Part shown: positions 1-7,845 of the stretch, piece after piece
Layout of the letters: every line of letters begins with the position of its first letter
Numbering within the stretch: the first letter of the stretch is position 1
From: NP936 sp002726085
GTDB taxonomy: Bacteria; Acidobacteriota; Vicinamibacteria; Vicinamibacterales; UBA8438
Length of the DNA stretch: 64,000 nt
Direction: 5' to 3'
NCBI GenBank assembly: GCA_036012905.1
Contig: DASCQF010000093.1
Location: forward strand, 62,001-126,000
The notes under the pieces: generated by a model
Told to the model about the DNA's origin: nothing
Seen by the model: the letters and a program-made list of their open reading frames with translations, nothing else
Databases searched by the model: none
Position numbers and translations under genes: made by a program

Positions 1-363
1 GTTGCCCGTGGTAACCGCCGAGATGACCTGTGAACCAGCCGGAAACGTCAGCGACCCTGGGCCCGGTCTATGCACCGCCGTGGCGCCGCTGCCATTCGGA
101 ATCGGACCGCCGCCGGTTGGAATTCCCTGAGCCGCCTGCATGAAGTCGCGCGTCATCTCGTTCATCGCGGTCCGGACGTTGTGATGCATCTCCGACGAGA
201 GGCCAGCGCTCTCTTGCATCATCAAGCCGCTGTCGAGGGCCCCTGACGCCGAGGCAAGGGCAACGAGCGCGAGCAGGGTCGTAATCATGACCTCCATCAA
301 ACTGACACCCGACTCGCTCGAATATGACTGCCGCATTCGTTCCACACGGATCGAGTTCGCCAT
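1..363 (-). CDS. PilW-like type IV pilus minor pseudopilin (3' end cut by window edge)
   Basis: Reading the minus strand from the ATG at 363 gives 121 codons open to the window edge, so the C-terminus is missing. The first 20 residues end in a prepilin peptidase site, SG followed by VSLME with the usual Glu at +5, and then a hydrophobic helix (ITTLLALVALASASGAL). That is the class III signal of type IV pilins and minor pseudopilins, processed by PilD at the inner membrane. The text after the helix (NVRTAMNEMTRDFMQAA) matches the PilW/PulJ style, where a polar helix follows the anchor. It starts 24 bases after the PilV-like gene and is third in the pilin operon. PilW is inferred from order and sequence style. 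Confidence 0.75.
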   Translation of the reverse strand, partial: MANSIRVERMRQSYSSESGVSLMEVMITTLLALVALASASGALDSGLMMQESAGLSSEMHHNVRTAMNEMTRDFMQAAQGIPTGGGPIPNGSGATAVHRPGPGSLTFPAGSQVISAVTTGN

Positions 364-387
364 GTTCGTGACCTCTTGTCTGGCCGC

Positions 388-954
388 CTAGGCGAACGAC
401 GACATATAGGTCGACAGCGTGTAGGTCCGCGCACCGTCACCCTGCGGGTAAGTGATCGTCACTCTGACTTCACGAAGGTTTGGGGTGATGGCAAGAATCT
501 CGACCCTCCGTGTGAAGCCCGTCAGCGGGATCTGTCGGTCGTCGCCCGTGCCGACGAGGTTGTCCGCGCCAGGCAGCGACATCTGCTCAACGGCGCCGTC
601 GTCATTGGTGTTGACGAGGCCATCGGGACCGGGCACACGGATCGCCTGGTCGCCGTCCAGAAAGATCCCGCCATCCGACTGGTTCCGGACCTGCGCCCAG
701 GAAACGATGCGCGTGTCGCGCGACGTGAAGACGCTTTCGATCGTCTCGACCGCCTTCTGCTTGGCAAGCGGAATATTCGAGCTCGCCTGCAGGTTCAGCA
801 AGCCCTGCGAGAACACTGCGGCTATGGCAAGGAGACCGACCGAGAGCAGCCCGAGCGAAAAAATGGTCTCCATCAGCATGAAGCCGCTCTCGCCGTTCGC
901 TCGGGCTCTCGATGAGATCTGGGGACGGTTAGTCATCCTCCATACCGCCGTCAT
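388..954 (-). CDS. PilV-like type IV pilus minor pseudopilin
   Basis: A 188-residue pseudopilin with a prepilin cleavage site, ESG followed by FMLMETIF, and a hydrophobic anchor (SLGLLSVGLLAIAAVF). The later part holds two short Asp/Asn-rich turns (DGLVNTNDDG and ADNLVGTGDD) that look like calcium-type loops, then an Ig-like strand pattern to the end. The start at 954 is preferred because its ATG overlaps the TGA of the upstream FimT-like gene in an ATGA junction, which suggests translational coupling; an internal ATG at 936 with GGAGG immediately before it is the alternative. PilV-type proteins sit in the minor pilin complex that primes pilus assembly. The subtype is inferred from operon position. 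Confidence 0.8.
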   Translation of the reverse strand: MTAVWRMTNRPQISSRARANGESGFMLMETIFSLGLLSVGLLAIAAVFSQGLLNLQASSNIPLAKQKAVETIESVFTSRDTRIVSWAQVRNQSDGGIFLDGDQAIRVPGPDGLVNTNDDGAVEQMSLPGADNLVGTGDDRQIPLTGFTRRVEILAITPNLREVRVTITYPQGDGARTYTLSTYMSSFA

Positions 955-1520
955 TCGAGCCACTGCGTACCATCCCATCGATAGGCCCTCGAACGTCCCG
1001 TACCACCGAAGATCGTGACAGCACGTTGTGAGCTCGGCTGGCCCTGGATCGCCAGGAAGATGTTGCCGCTCGAGAACGCGCCGTCCTCGTCGACGAAATG
1101 GCCGTTCGAGAGGAATCTCGAGGTCTGTCCGGTGAAGGACACTGGGCCGGTGATGCCAAAGCCATCCGGCGTGTCGGGCACCGACGAGAACCTGTGGAAC
1201 TCGACGTTCCCTTCCAGGAAGTACTGGTTCACCGTCGTCATGCCGCTCGGGATCTCCCACCGGATAGTCCGGATTTCGTTGGGCGCGATGAACTGCACCT
1301 CCATCGAACGCCGCTGACTGATCGCCAGGTCTCGCGCCAGCCGAAGCTGGGCCCTGACCTGCTGCATCCCGGCATTGCCCTTCATCGCCTGACTGGCCGA
1401 CGAGAAGCCCACCGCGGTAATTCCAGACAGGATCGACATGATGCTGATCGAGATCAGAAGCTCTGAAAGGGTGAAGCCGCGAGAGGAAGCGACGTGGGGC
1501 AGAAGTTGAACTTGCTTCAT
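951..1520 (-). CDS. FimT/GspH-type pseudopilin
   Basis: A 189-residue protein with a type IV prepilin leader (HVASSRG followed by FTLSELL, Glu at +5) and a hydrophobic helix (ISISIMSILSGITAVGF). The region after it (VRAQLRLARDLAISQRRSME) has the RxxLxxARxxAIxxxxxV/ME pattern of GspH/FimT proteins, which form the tip or initiation complex of type IV pili or type II pseudopili. A GGAG lies about 10 bases before the ATG at 1520. It is the first gene of a three-gene minus-strand operon. The neighbours support type IV pilus rather than type II secretion, although no pilus motor or secretin gene is visible in the window. Confidence 0.85.
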   Translation of the reverse strand: MKQVQLLPHVASSRGFTLSELLISISIMSILSGITAVGFSSASQAMKGNAGMQQVRAQLRLARDLAISQRRSMEVQFIAPNEIRTIRWEIPSGMTTVNQYFLEGNVEFHRFSSVPDTPDGFGITGPVSFTGQTSRFLSNGHFVDEDGAFSSGNIFLAIQGQPSSQRAVTIFGGTGRSRAYRWDGTQWLE

Positions 1521-1845
1521 CGATGGGCTTCTCCGTGCTCAATTGACGCAACTGTGGTGCCATGGGCGGTTGGAAGGGAATAAGTTCCTTAAACGACCTA
1601 CCCAAGCCTCCTTATAGTCAATCGTCCTGTGCCAAGAAGTACTGGACTCAATTACAATTTTGTAATCGCATCTCCAGTTTGGTCCACGGTGAAGACCCAT
1701 GTCTCGAGGCGATTCGAGCCATCTGACCCCCCCAGGCAGAATCGGGCCGGCCAGGAACTGTGACATGGCGAAGACGCTCCAGGAGACAGACCGTTGCGCA
1801 GTTCCCATTGGTGCATCGGGTAGACCGGGGGAGTAACATCGGAGG
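1521..1845. other. Divergent intergenic region between pilin operon and sigma-factor operon
   Basis: About 325 bases without a convincing gene. It separates the minus-strand pilin operon from the plus-strand sigma/anti-sigma pair and so should carry both promoters. A TATAAG at 1616-1611 on the minus strand could be a -10 element for the pilin genes, but no good -35 is correctly spaced. The most striking feature is an AT-rich perfect inverted repeat at 1651-1666, listed separately. A GGAGG at 1841-1845 directly abuts the GTG proposed for the sigma factor. Confidence 0.6.
1651..1666. promoter_or_regulatory. AT-rich perfect palindrome, candidate operator
   Basis: The bases read ATTACAA, TT, TTGTAAT: a perfect 7-bp inverted repeat around a 2-base centre, in DNA that is otherwise strongly GC-rich. 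It lies in the divergent region about 130 bases upstream of the pilin operon start and 180 bases upstream of the sigma factor. Placement and symmetry fit a binding site for a dimeric regulator acting on one or both promoters. The cognate regulator is unknown. Confidence 0.45.
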
Positions 1846-2457
1846 GTGCTGCTGGGAACGCTCATCGACCCATCCGACGCCGGGTGGGGACGAACACCGA
1901 CCGAGGACCGGGTCGTAGATCGGGAGACCGTCCAGCGAATGGCCGAAGGAGAAGGGGATGCGCTGGCCTCGGCCTACGACCGTCACATTCGCGCGGTGTA
2001 CGGTCTGGCAATGCGTGTCCTCCAGGATCAGGGTGACGCGGAAGACGTGGTACAGGAGGTGTTCTCTCAGGCCTGGGCCCAGGCGAAGCGATATGACGCG
2101 ACGCGTGGCTCGGTGGTGTCCTGGCTGCTGACGATCACCCGCAGCCGTGCCATCGACCGGCTCCGGTCCAGACGCGCCCGACTGGACTCGGCACCGCTCC
2201 CAGGCGAGATGGCGGTTGTCGAACTGCCGGACCCCGCGCTTGGCGCAGAGACCGAGACGCTGACCGCGGAGGCGGCGACACGGTTGCGATCCGCGTTGAC
2301 CACGCTACCGCTGCTGCAGCGAGTCGCAATCGAGCTAGCGTATTTCGAAGGACTGACACAAACGCAGGTCGCCGACCGACTCGAACAGCCGCTTGGCACC
2401 ATCAAGACGCGCATCCGTACCGGGTTGCTGAAGCTGCGCGAGGCGTTGAGCTCATGA
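1846..2457 (+). CDS. ECF-type RNA polymerase sigma-70 factor
   Basis: A 203-residue extracytoplasmic-function sigma factor. Region 2 is seen at about residues 42-100: ALASAYDRHIRAVYGLAMRV, then DAEDVVQEVF for the -10-binding helix and TRSRAIDRLRSRR at its end. Region 4 follows at about 145-195 (LPLLQRVAIELAYFEGLTQ, with the helix-turn-helix ending GTIKTRIRTGLLKLREAL). It overlaps its anti-sigma gene by four bases (ATGA), the usual sign of a co-translated regulator pair, and resembles the SigK/RskA-linked ECF group. The start is uncertain: the GTG at 1846 is the only standard start far enough upstream to keep the first helix, but GGAGG touches it; the ATG at 1939 would cut into region 2. Confidence 0.9.
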   Translation: MLLGTLIDPSDAGWGRTPTEDRVVDRETVQRMAEGEGDALASAYDRHIRAVYGLAMRVLQDQGDAEDVVQEVFSQAWAQAKRYDATRGSVVSWLLTITRSRAIDRLRSRRARLDSAPLPGEMAVVELPDPALGAETETLTAEAATRLRSALTTLPLLQRVAIELAYFEGLTQTQVADRLEQPLGTIKTRIRTGLLKLREALSS

Positions 2458-3341
2458 GCGACGCGCAGCACGGACAGTTCGACGGGCTAGCAGCCCTGTA
2501 CGCGTTAGGCGCGCTCGGTAAGGACGAGCGAGGCGCCTTCGAGACCCATCTCGAGGTGTGTGTGGAGTGCGTGACAGAGGTCAAGTTGCTGCTTCCCGTG
2601 ACTCACAGTCTGGCCCACGGCGCTGTGGCGCTCGAGGCGCCGGCTGCACTTCGCGCCAGGGTCCTGGGTCAGGTGACGGGCGCAACACCCTCCCCACGCG
2701 AGGCGCCGGCCGCGGCTTCGGCGCCGTCCGACATCCGGTTCGGGGCGCTTGGCGGGTCGGACACGCCCGCCCACTTCGTTGAATCGCCGCGCCGAGGCGC
2801 CGGACTGCTGTTCTGGCTGGCCGCTACCCTGTTTGTCGCGGCAGCGGGCGGTGGCGGCTGGTATGTGTCAGAGCTCGACCGCCAGATTCAGGGGCTGCGC
2901 GCGAACATCGACGCAGCGATGCGACTCACCGAGCGCGCAGAGCTCGAGCTGGAGGCGGCTCAGACGTCGGCGGCCGAGCGCGCGGCAGTGCTTGCAATCG
3001 TCTCCGGGTCGGATGTGCGACAACTGGAGCTGACGGGGCAGCCGCTCGCGCCCCGTGCCTCGGCGCGCGCGTTGTGGAACGACGCGGCCGACATGGTCGT
3101 CCTGGCGACCGGGCTACCGCCGCTGCCGGCGGGTGACGTCTATCAGCTCTGGTTCGTGCTGCCCGATGCGCCGGTGAGTGCGGCGCTGGTCGAACCGGGT
3201 CCGAGAGGTGACGCGACGGTGATGCTCGAGGTCCCGGACGCCGTGACGCTGCCAACGGTGATGGCGTTGACGATCGAGCCGGCTGGCGGTGTCGATGCGC
3301 CGACCGGTGACGTCTATCTGTTGGGACAGCCCGGGGAGTGA
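2454..3341 (+). CDS. RskA-family membrane anti-sigma factor
   Basis: A 295-residue single-pass protein that should hold the preceding ECF sigma factor at the inner membrane. The N-terminal 80 residues form an anti-sigma domain with a zinc-type motif, HLEVCVECV. A membrane helix is visible near residues 118-138 (LLFWLAATLFVAAAGGGGWYV), followed by a short coiled coil rich in Glu and Arg. The C-terminal domain (GDVYQLWFVLPDAPVSAALV to DVYLLGQPGE) matches the RskA C-terminal, periplasmic fold. Release of the sigma factor by regulated proteolysis is known for this family; the stimulus is not evident here. Its ATG overlaps the sigma stop codon. Confidence 0.88.
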   Translation: MSDAQHGQFDGLAALYALGALGKDERGAFETHLEVCVECVTEVKLLLPVTHSLAHGAVALEAPAALRARVLGQVTGATPSPREAPAAASAPSDIRFGALGGSDTPAHFVESPRRGAGLLFWLAATLFVAAAGGGGWYVSELDRQIQGLRANIDAAMRLTERAELELEAAQTSAAERAAVLAIVSGSDVRQLELTGQPLAPRASARALWNDAADMVVLATGLPPLPAGDVYQLWFVLPDAPVSAALVEPGPRGDATVMLEVPDAVTLPTVMALTIEPAGGVDAPTGDVYLLGQPGE

Positions 3342-3345
3342 GAGA

Positions 3346-3465
3346 CGAAGGAGGCAGGAGGAAACCGGTGGCTGACGCAGCTTCATCTTGAAAACTTCTG
3401 ACGACGAGCTTGCAGACGCGCAGCGAGGTCCTCCCTATCCTCTCCTGACTCCTGTCTCCTTCCGC
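3346..3465. repeat. GGAGGCA-type intergenic repeat element, copy 1
   Basis: The stretch between the anti-sigma gene and the DUF1501 gene starts with GAAGGAGGCAGGAGGAAAC and ends with the inverted counterpart (CTCCTGACTCCTGTCTCCTT). Its left end, GGAGGAAACCGGTGGCTGAC followed by GCAGCTTCA, matches the minus-strand right end of the element at 4736-4890 (GGAGGAAGCCGGTCGGCTGA then CGCCAGCATCA). The two are therefore copies of one dispersed element with heptamer-rich inverted ends. Confidence 0.7.
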
Positions 3466-3466
3466 A

Positions 3467-4726
3467 CTACACGAAGTCGATCGCGGTATTGCGGAAGTCT
3501 CCACCGAGGATGTCGATCGAGCTGGCCCCCAGCCAATCGTCGATGACGCGCGCGTAGACCGAACGAAAGTCGGTCTCGTGCTCGACATCCCGCCCGTCGT
3601 TCGTGAGTGTGGGATTGTCAGGTGTGTTGTCGAGGTGGGCCGCCGTGCCGTAGAGACCGCCGCTCACCGTCCCGCCGAGCGCCATCATCAATCCACCGGC
3701 GCCATGGTCGGTGCCGGCGCTCCCGTTCTCCGAAACGCGACGTCCGAACTCAGAGAACTGCAACACCAACGTCTGATTGAGGAGCCCCTGATTGGACAGG
3801 TCCGTATAGAACGCCGACAGACCGCCGTCGAGCGTGGTCAGCAGATTGCCGTACCCCCCCGTGAGGGTGCCCTGGCTGGCGTGGGTGTCGTATCCGCCGC
3901 TCTGGACCCAAAACACCTGGGTCCCGACCTCGGTCGCCAGGGCGCCGGCAACCGCCTGCAGCGCCTGACCGAACCCGTCATCCGGATAGACCGTCGTCGG
4001 GATATAGGCCGCCACGGCACCCACACGGTCCAGCGTAGCCAGTGCCGCCTGCGCGGTCGAGTTGACGAACGCGAGCTGGGGCTGCAGGACCGGGACGTGA
4101 GATGAAATGGCCAGCGCCGCGGCTTTCGAGTACTCCGCGTCGAAACCAGCACCGGGACTCGCAAAGGCGTAGCTGGTCGCATCCGGAATTGACGGCACGC
4201 CGACCGTGGCAGCCTGCAGTGCGTGGGGGAGCAAGCCGGTCGTGTTCCAGGCCGCCAGCGGGTCAACCGGCGACGGCAGCGTGTCGAGATATCGCCCGAG
4301 CCAGCCGGTGCCCTGAGCAGACTCCGGATTCGCGGTCGACAGGATGTCTGTCCCACGAAAATGCGAGCGGCTCGAGTCGTTGTAGCCGGTGCGCTGGATG
4401 ATCGCCAGCCGGCCGACATCGAAGATCGACTTCAGACCGGTCAGGTTCGGGTGCAAGCCCAGCGGCGTGCCTGACGGGTCGGTGCCAACCTGGAGCACGG
4501 TCTCGGCCGGCACTGCCACGCTTGGGCGGCGACTGTAATATGCCGAGTCCGTATACGGCACGAGCGTGCTCAGCGCGTCGTTGCCGCCGCTCAAATTCAG
4601 CACCACCAGACTGCGTCCCGCCGCGCTCTGCGCCCGCGCCAGGTCACACAGCAACGACGGCGCCGCATACCCGACGGACAAAGCGGCCACACCGCCCCGC
4701 ATGAATTCTCGACGGGTGAAGGGCAT
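3467..4726 (-). CDS. DUF1501 family secreted protein (Tat signal)
   Basis: A 419-residue protein. The ATG at 4726 is chosen because it has GAGGA about 10 bases upstream and begins MPFTRREFMRGGVAALSVGY, with twin arginines followed by a hydrophobic stretch and AQSAAG as a likely cleavage area. The body has features of DUF1501, a family related to the alkaline phosphatase/sulfatase fold: LVVLNLSGGNDALSTLVPY near the N-terminus, HPNLTGLKSIFDVGRLAIIQ, SRSHFRGTDI, FWVQSGGYDTHASQ, and SEFGRRVSENGSAGTDHG near residue 330. The enzymatic role of DUF1501 is not established. These genes usually stand next to DUF1800 genes, as here, in one minus-strand transcription unit. Repeat elements flank this gene on both sides. 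Confidence 0.9.
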   Translation of the reverse strand: MPFTRREFMRGGVAALSVGYAAPSLLCDLARAQSAAGRSLVVLNLSGGNDALSTLVPYTDSAYYSRRPSVAVPAETVLQVGTDPSGTPLGLHPNLTGLKSIFDVGRLAIIQRTGYNDSSRSHFRGTDILSTANPESAQGTGWLGRYLDTLPSPVDPLAAWNTTGLLPHALQAATVGVPSIPDATSYAFASPGAGFDAEYSKAAALAISSHVPVLQPQLAFVNSTAQAALATLDRVGAVAAYIPTTVYPDDGFGQALQAVAGALATEVGTQVFWVQSGGYDTHASQGTLTGGYGNLLTTLDGGLSAFYTDLSNQGLLNQTLVLQFSEFGRRVSENGSAGTDHGAGGLMMALGGTVSGGLYGTAAHLDNTPDNPTLTNDGRDVEHETDFRSVYARVIDDWLGASSIDILGGDFRNTAIDFV

Positions 4727-4735
4727 GATGTATTC

Positions 4736-4890
4736 CTCTAGGAGGCAGGAGGCAGGAGGCAGGAGATTATCGGTGGGCTCCGCCGTCTTCAACGGAACCA
4801 AGTCGGTCTAATTCGATGCGTCCAGCTGAACTGATGCTGGCGTCAGCCGACCGGCTTCCTCCTGCCTCCTGTCTCCTGCCTCCTTCGACC
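4736..4890. repeat. GGAGGCA-type intergenic repeat element, copy 2
   Basis: The left end has about three and a half tandem GGAGGCA heptamers (4740-4766). The right end (4856-4888) has the same heptamer inverted, so the two ends could pair across a loop of roughly 85 bases. Just inside each end lies a related sequence: ATTATCGGTGGGCTC on the left and, on the minus strand, AAGCCGGTCGGCTGACG on the right. It lies between the DUF1800 and DUF1501 genes and is homologous to the copy at 3346-3465. Confidence 0.7.
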
Positions 4891-4895
4891 ACTCG

Positions 4896-6341
4896 TCACA
4901 CGAACTGATATTCCGACGAACCCCCGATCAGATGCGCCAGACCGGCCGCCTTCCGGCGCGCGACGGTGGTCGTCCAGAACGCGTCGCCGGCGTACAGGAA
5001 ATCGAGCAGGTCATTGGACACCGGCGGGTCGTAGGGCGCCGGCGCGAGCCGATCGACCATGAAGGCGAGCAGCGCCTCGCGAGTGTTCGATGACCCGCTC
5101 ATCATGTTCTCCAAGGCGAATTGCTGGTTCGAGGCGAGCGTCGCCGCGAAGTTCATGCGGGCCAACAGGGTCCCGGTCGAGAACCAGTCGGTCCCCAGTC
5201 GCCACCCGGAGACGTCCGGCGGCTCGAACAGAATTTGCCCCATGTTGGCCATCGGGGTCATTGCGCTGCCTGCGGAGAACCCGGTCCATCCGATCCCTTT
5301 GATCAATCGCGCGACATACTCCGCCGGCCAGGAGTACCGCGCGAAATAGTGCGCTGGGTCCTGGAACTCGGCCGAGCTCAACAGGTGTCTGACGACAGTG
5401 CGCAGGTCGTATCCGCTGGAGTAGTAGACACCGGCCAGCTCCTGAATGAAGGTCTCGGGCGGTGTCGTGAACTCGGAGACAAAGAAGGCGTAGAGCTTGC
5501 GCGCCAGCCGCGGACCGGTCTCGGGATGCGCCGCCACGGCATTGATCAGGTCGACACCATCCTGCATCCCGTCGGTGGCAGACCGCGCCGGGATGGTCTT
5601 CCCACCGTCCGGGTAGATCGCGAAGCTGAAGGTCTTGCTGTCGGTGTCGTGTCGATCGCCGCGATAGACGAACGTCGAGTTCTCGTCGATCCGGTCGCGA
5701 TACAGGTTCCAGCCGGTGAACACCCGCGCGCCCGCGTAGACGTCGCTTTCGGTGTAGAAATCGACGCCCATGCTGAACAGCTCCATGAGCTCGCGCGCGT
5801 AGTTCTCCTGCGGGCTCGCCTTGACGTTGGTGTCGCCGTCGAGCCAGGCGACCATCGCCGGGTCCTGTGACACCTGCAGGAGCAGATCGCGAAAGTTTCC
5901 GAGCGCGTACTCGCGAAACAGCTCGTATTGCCCCCGGACACCACTCTCATCGTCCGATGGCTTCGCCGCCAGCGCACGGCTGGCCCCGGTAGCGCCGATC
6001 TGACCGGCAATCTTGCCGAACCCGGTCGCGAAGTGGTTGTGCCAGAACAGCGCCATCTTCTCCTGCAACGGCCGCGTGCTGTGCACCATCCGGAACAGCC
6101 ATCGCTGGCGGGCATCGGATATTCGCGAGTTCGGCTGAAACGGACCTCGTGTGGTGGTCCCGAGAAATCCGGGTGTCGCGATGAAGTCGTCGACCGTATC
6201 CGGCACCCGGTCGTAATCGACCAGCATGTCGATCGCCGCCGACAGGCTCATCTGGTTGAACTGGTCTCCTTCGGCCGGCGAGTAGCCGAAACCAGCCCGT
6301 CGAAGCAGATGCGCGATCGCGGGCTCAACGGCCATCAGCAT
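4896..6341 (-). CDS. DUF1800 family protein
   Basis: A 481-residue protein of the DUF1800 family. Typical segments are visible: AIAHLLRRAGFGYSPAEGDQ at the start, PLQEKMALFWHNHFATGFGK near residue 95, DPAMVAWLDGDTNVKASPQE then NYARELMELFSMG near 160-190, ARVFTGWNLY, and a C-terminal PPDVSGWRLGTDWFSTGTLL. Function is unknown in the family; partnership with DUF1501 suggests a shared secreted or envelope role. No clear signal peptide is seen, which is common here. The start may be the ATG at 6341 or at 6335; a G-rich ribosome-binding stretch suits either. It is upstream of, and likely cotranscribed with, the DUF1501 gene. Confidence 0.88.
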   Translation of the reverse strand: MLMAVEPAIAHLLRRAGFGYSPAEGDQFNQMSLSAAIDMLVDYDRVPDTVDDFIATPGFLGTTTRGPFQPNSRISDARQRWLFRMVHSTRPLQEKMALFWHNHFATGFGKIAGQIGATGASRALAAKPSDDESGVRGQYELFREYALGNFRDLLLQVSQDPAMVAWLDGDTNVKASPQENYARELMELFSMGVDFYTESDVYAGARVFTGWNLYRDRIDENSTFVYRGDRHDTDSKTFSFAIYPDGGKTIPARSATDGMQDGVDLINAVAAHPETGPRLARKLYAFFVSEFTTPPETFIQELAGVYYSSGYDLRTVVRHLLSSAEFQDPAHYFARYSWPAEYVARLIKGIGWTGFSAGSAMTPMANMGQILFEPPDVSGWRLGTDWFSTGTLLARMNFAATLASNQQFALENMMSGSSNTREALLAFMVDRLAPAPYDPPVSNDLLDFLYAGDAFWTTTVARRKAAGLAHLIGGSSEYQFV

Positions 6342-6452
6342 TCGCCCCCGGACCTGTGCGGCAGGTTCCTCATCACATCACAGTTAGATTGGCCGGGGGG
6401 CAGACAGGTTAAACCGCACGCCAGACGGCGTTCTTTGCGGCGTCCCGACGTG

Positions 6453-7594
6453 TCACGACAGCGTGATGGCCGGCTCCGGGACTTGATCGAGCGGAGACAC
6501 GTCGGAACGATCCTCGGCCGACGGCGCCCGCCACCCGGCCAGGGCCACGATGCCGGTGTCGACGCAGATCGGGCAATAGGCGGTACCGGCACCCTCGCGG
6601 AGGATGTCGACCACCGCCTCCGGTCTCACGGCTGGCCGGTATGGCCGGTCGGCCAACAACGCATCCAGGTTGTCGGCCACGGCGAGAATCCGTGCGGTCT
6701 GGGTGAGTGTGTGCCCGGCGCGTCCCCGATGATACCCGTTGCCATCGAGACGCTCATGGTGCGCGCTGGCGTCGGAGGCGAACTCGGCGAAGGGCGGCAC
6801 CTGGACGAGAATGTCGTAGGTGTGTTGCGGATGGCGCTTCACGACCTTCCAGTCGCGATCGGTTAAACATCCGGGATGGTCGAGAATCCGGTTGGGCACG
6901 CCGAGCTTGCCGATATCGTGCAGCAATGCCGCACGCCGCAGGCGCGTGAGGGCGGACGGTGACAATCCAAGCCGCGCTCCGATGTCGACGGACCACCGTG
7001 CGACTCGCATGGAATGGCGAAAGGTGAACGGGGACTTCGCGTCGATCACCCAGGCGAACGCTTCGGCGATGCGGTCGAGACGCGGATTATCAACCAGCAC
7101 GACGGCGGCGGTCGGCTCTGCGGCCGCCACCTGCTCGCCCACATCCGGGAGAGCCAGACTGTCCTGAAACGTCGTGTCGTCTTCAAGGGTCGCGAACAGG
7201 TCGACCAGCTCGGGGTCGAACCACTGCCCCCGACGGTCCCGCACCACCTCGAGCGCACGGGCCGCGCCGCCCTCAGCAGCATCCTGGCATTTGCGGCCTG
7301 AACGGTCAGCTTCCGCCAGTCTCGCAGCCAGGCCTGATGCTTCACCTCCTGGTCGTCGCCGCCAAACAGACGGCTGACGTCGCGGGCGTTGCTCGAGCAC
7401 CCTGCGTCCTTCAGCAGCAGCGCATAGAACAGGGCGGCGCGGTCAGAAGTTCCGAGTTGCAGCTCCCGGGCCAGCCGCATCCCGATCAGACAGGTGCGTT
7501 CCGCGTGACCCGACCGATGCCCCTCGATGAGGTCGAGCGCGTGTGAGAGCGCCGACAGGACGCTCGACAGACGGATCGTTCCGGGTGTGTCCAT
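6453..7594 (-). pseudogene. HD/HD-GYP phosphohydrolase gene with frame break and probable internal deletion
   Basis: The 5' part (from ATG 7594) encodes an HD-like region (SALSHALDLIEGHRSGHAER and RAALFYALLLKDAGCSS). The 3' part, in another frame, encodes a second catalytic domain with RHSMRVARWSVDIG, LLHDIGKLGVPN and HHERLDGNGYHRG. That is the HD-GYP signature of cyclic-di-GMP phosphodiesterases, but with GYH in place of GYP. The frames meet near 7255-7285 in GC-rich DNA (NARMLLRAAR on one side, ARALEVVRDRRGQWFDPELV on the other). In relatives recalled for this two-domain layout, about 100 or more residues usually lie between those segments, so an internal deletion is inferred as well as a frameshift. 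An assembly indel alone would not explain the missing part. Confidence 0.6.
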
Positions 7595-7635
7595 ACACCC
7601 CTTCTACGGATGCCAGGGTGAAACGGATTGGTATG

Positions 7636-7840
7636 CGCGGCTCGCGGTCGCGGAGTGGGGCAGTGGGGTCCCCGCGTAGCGCCCGCGGGGGTACGGGGCG
7701 CAGCCCCGTCTGAAGAAGCTCCGGGGTGTGGGGCAAAGCCCCACAGGGGTAGCGGCGCGCACGTGCGCGCCCGCGAGGGAGCGGCGCGGGGCATGGGGCC
7801 CCCGCTAGCGACCGAGCCGGGGTGTGGGGCAGAGCCCCAC
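7636..7840. repeat. GC-rich palindromic REP-like repeat, copy A
   Basis: The whole gap between the HD-GYP locus and the PIG-L gene is filled by palindromes: CGGGGCGCAGCCCCG (7694-7708), GTGGGGCAAAGCCCCAC (7728-7744), GGCGCGCACGTGCGCGCC (7754-7771) and GTGGGGCAGAGCCCCAC (7824-7840). The segment GGAGTGGGGC to CCCGCGGGGG at 7652-7691 is shared with copies at 16808-16960 and 28664-28763, showing a dispersed family. It may act as a bidirectional terminator for the two minus-strand units. Confidence 0.75.
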
Positions 7841-7845
7841 AAATA

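Noticed and set aside
1611..1640. TTGGCAC on the minus strand resembling the -24 element of a sigma-54 promoter for the pilin operon
   Set aside because: The matching -12 TTGC element is not at the required spacing; TTGAC lies two bases too far downstream.
4740..4890. CRISPR-like array
   Set aside because: The heptamers are contiguous with no spacers of uniform length, and the second block is inverted.
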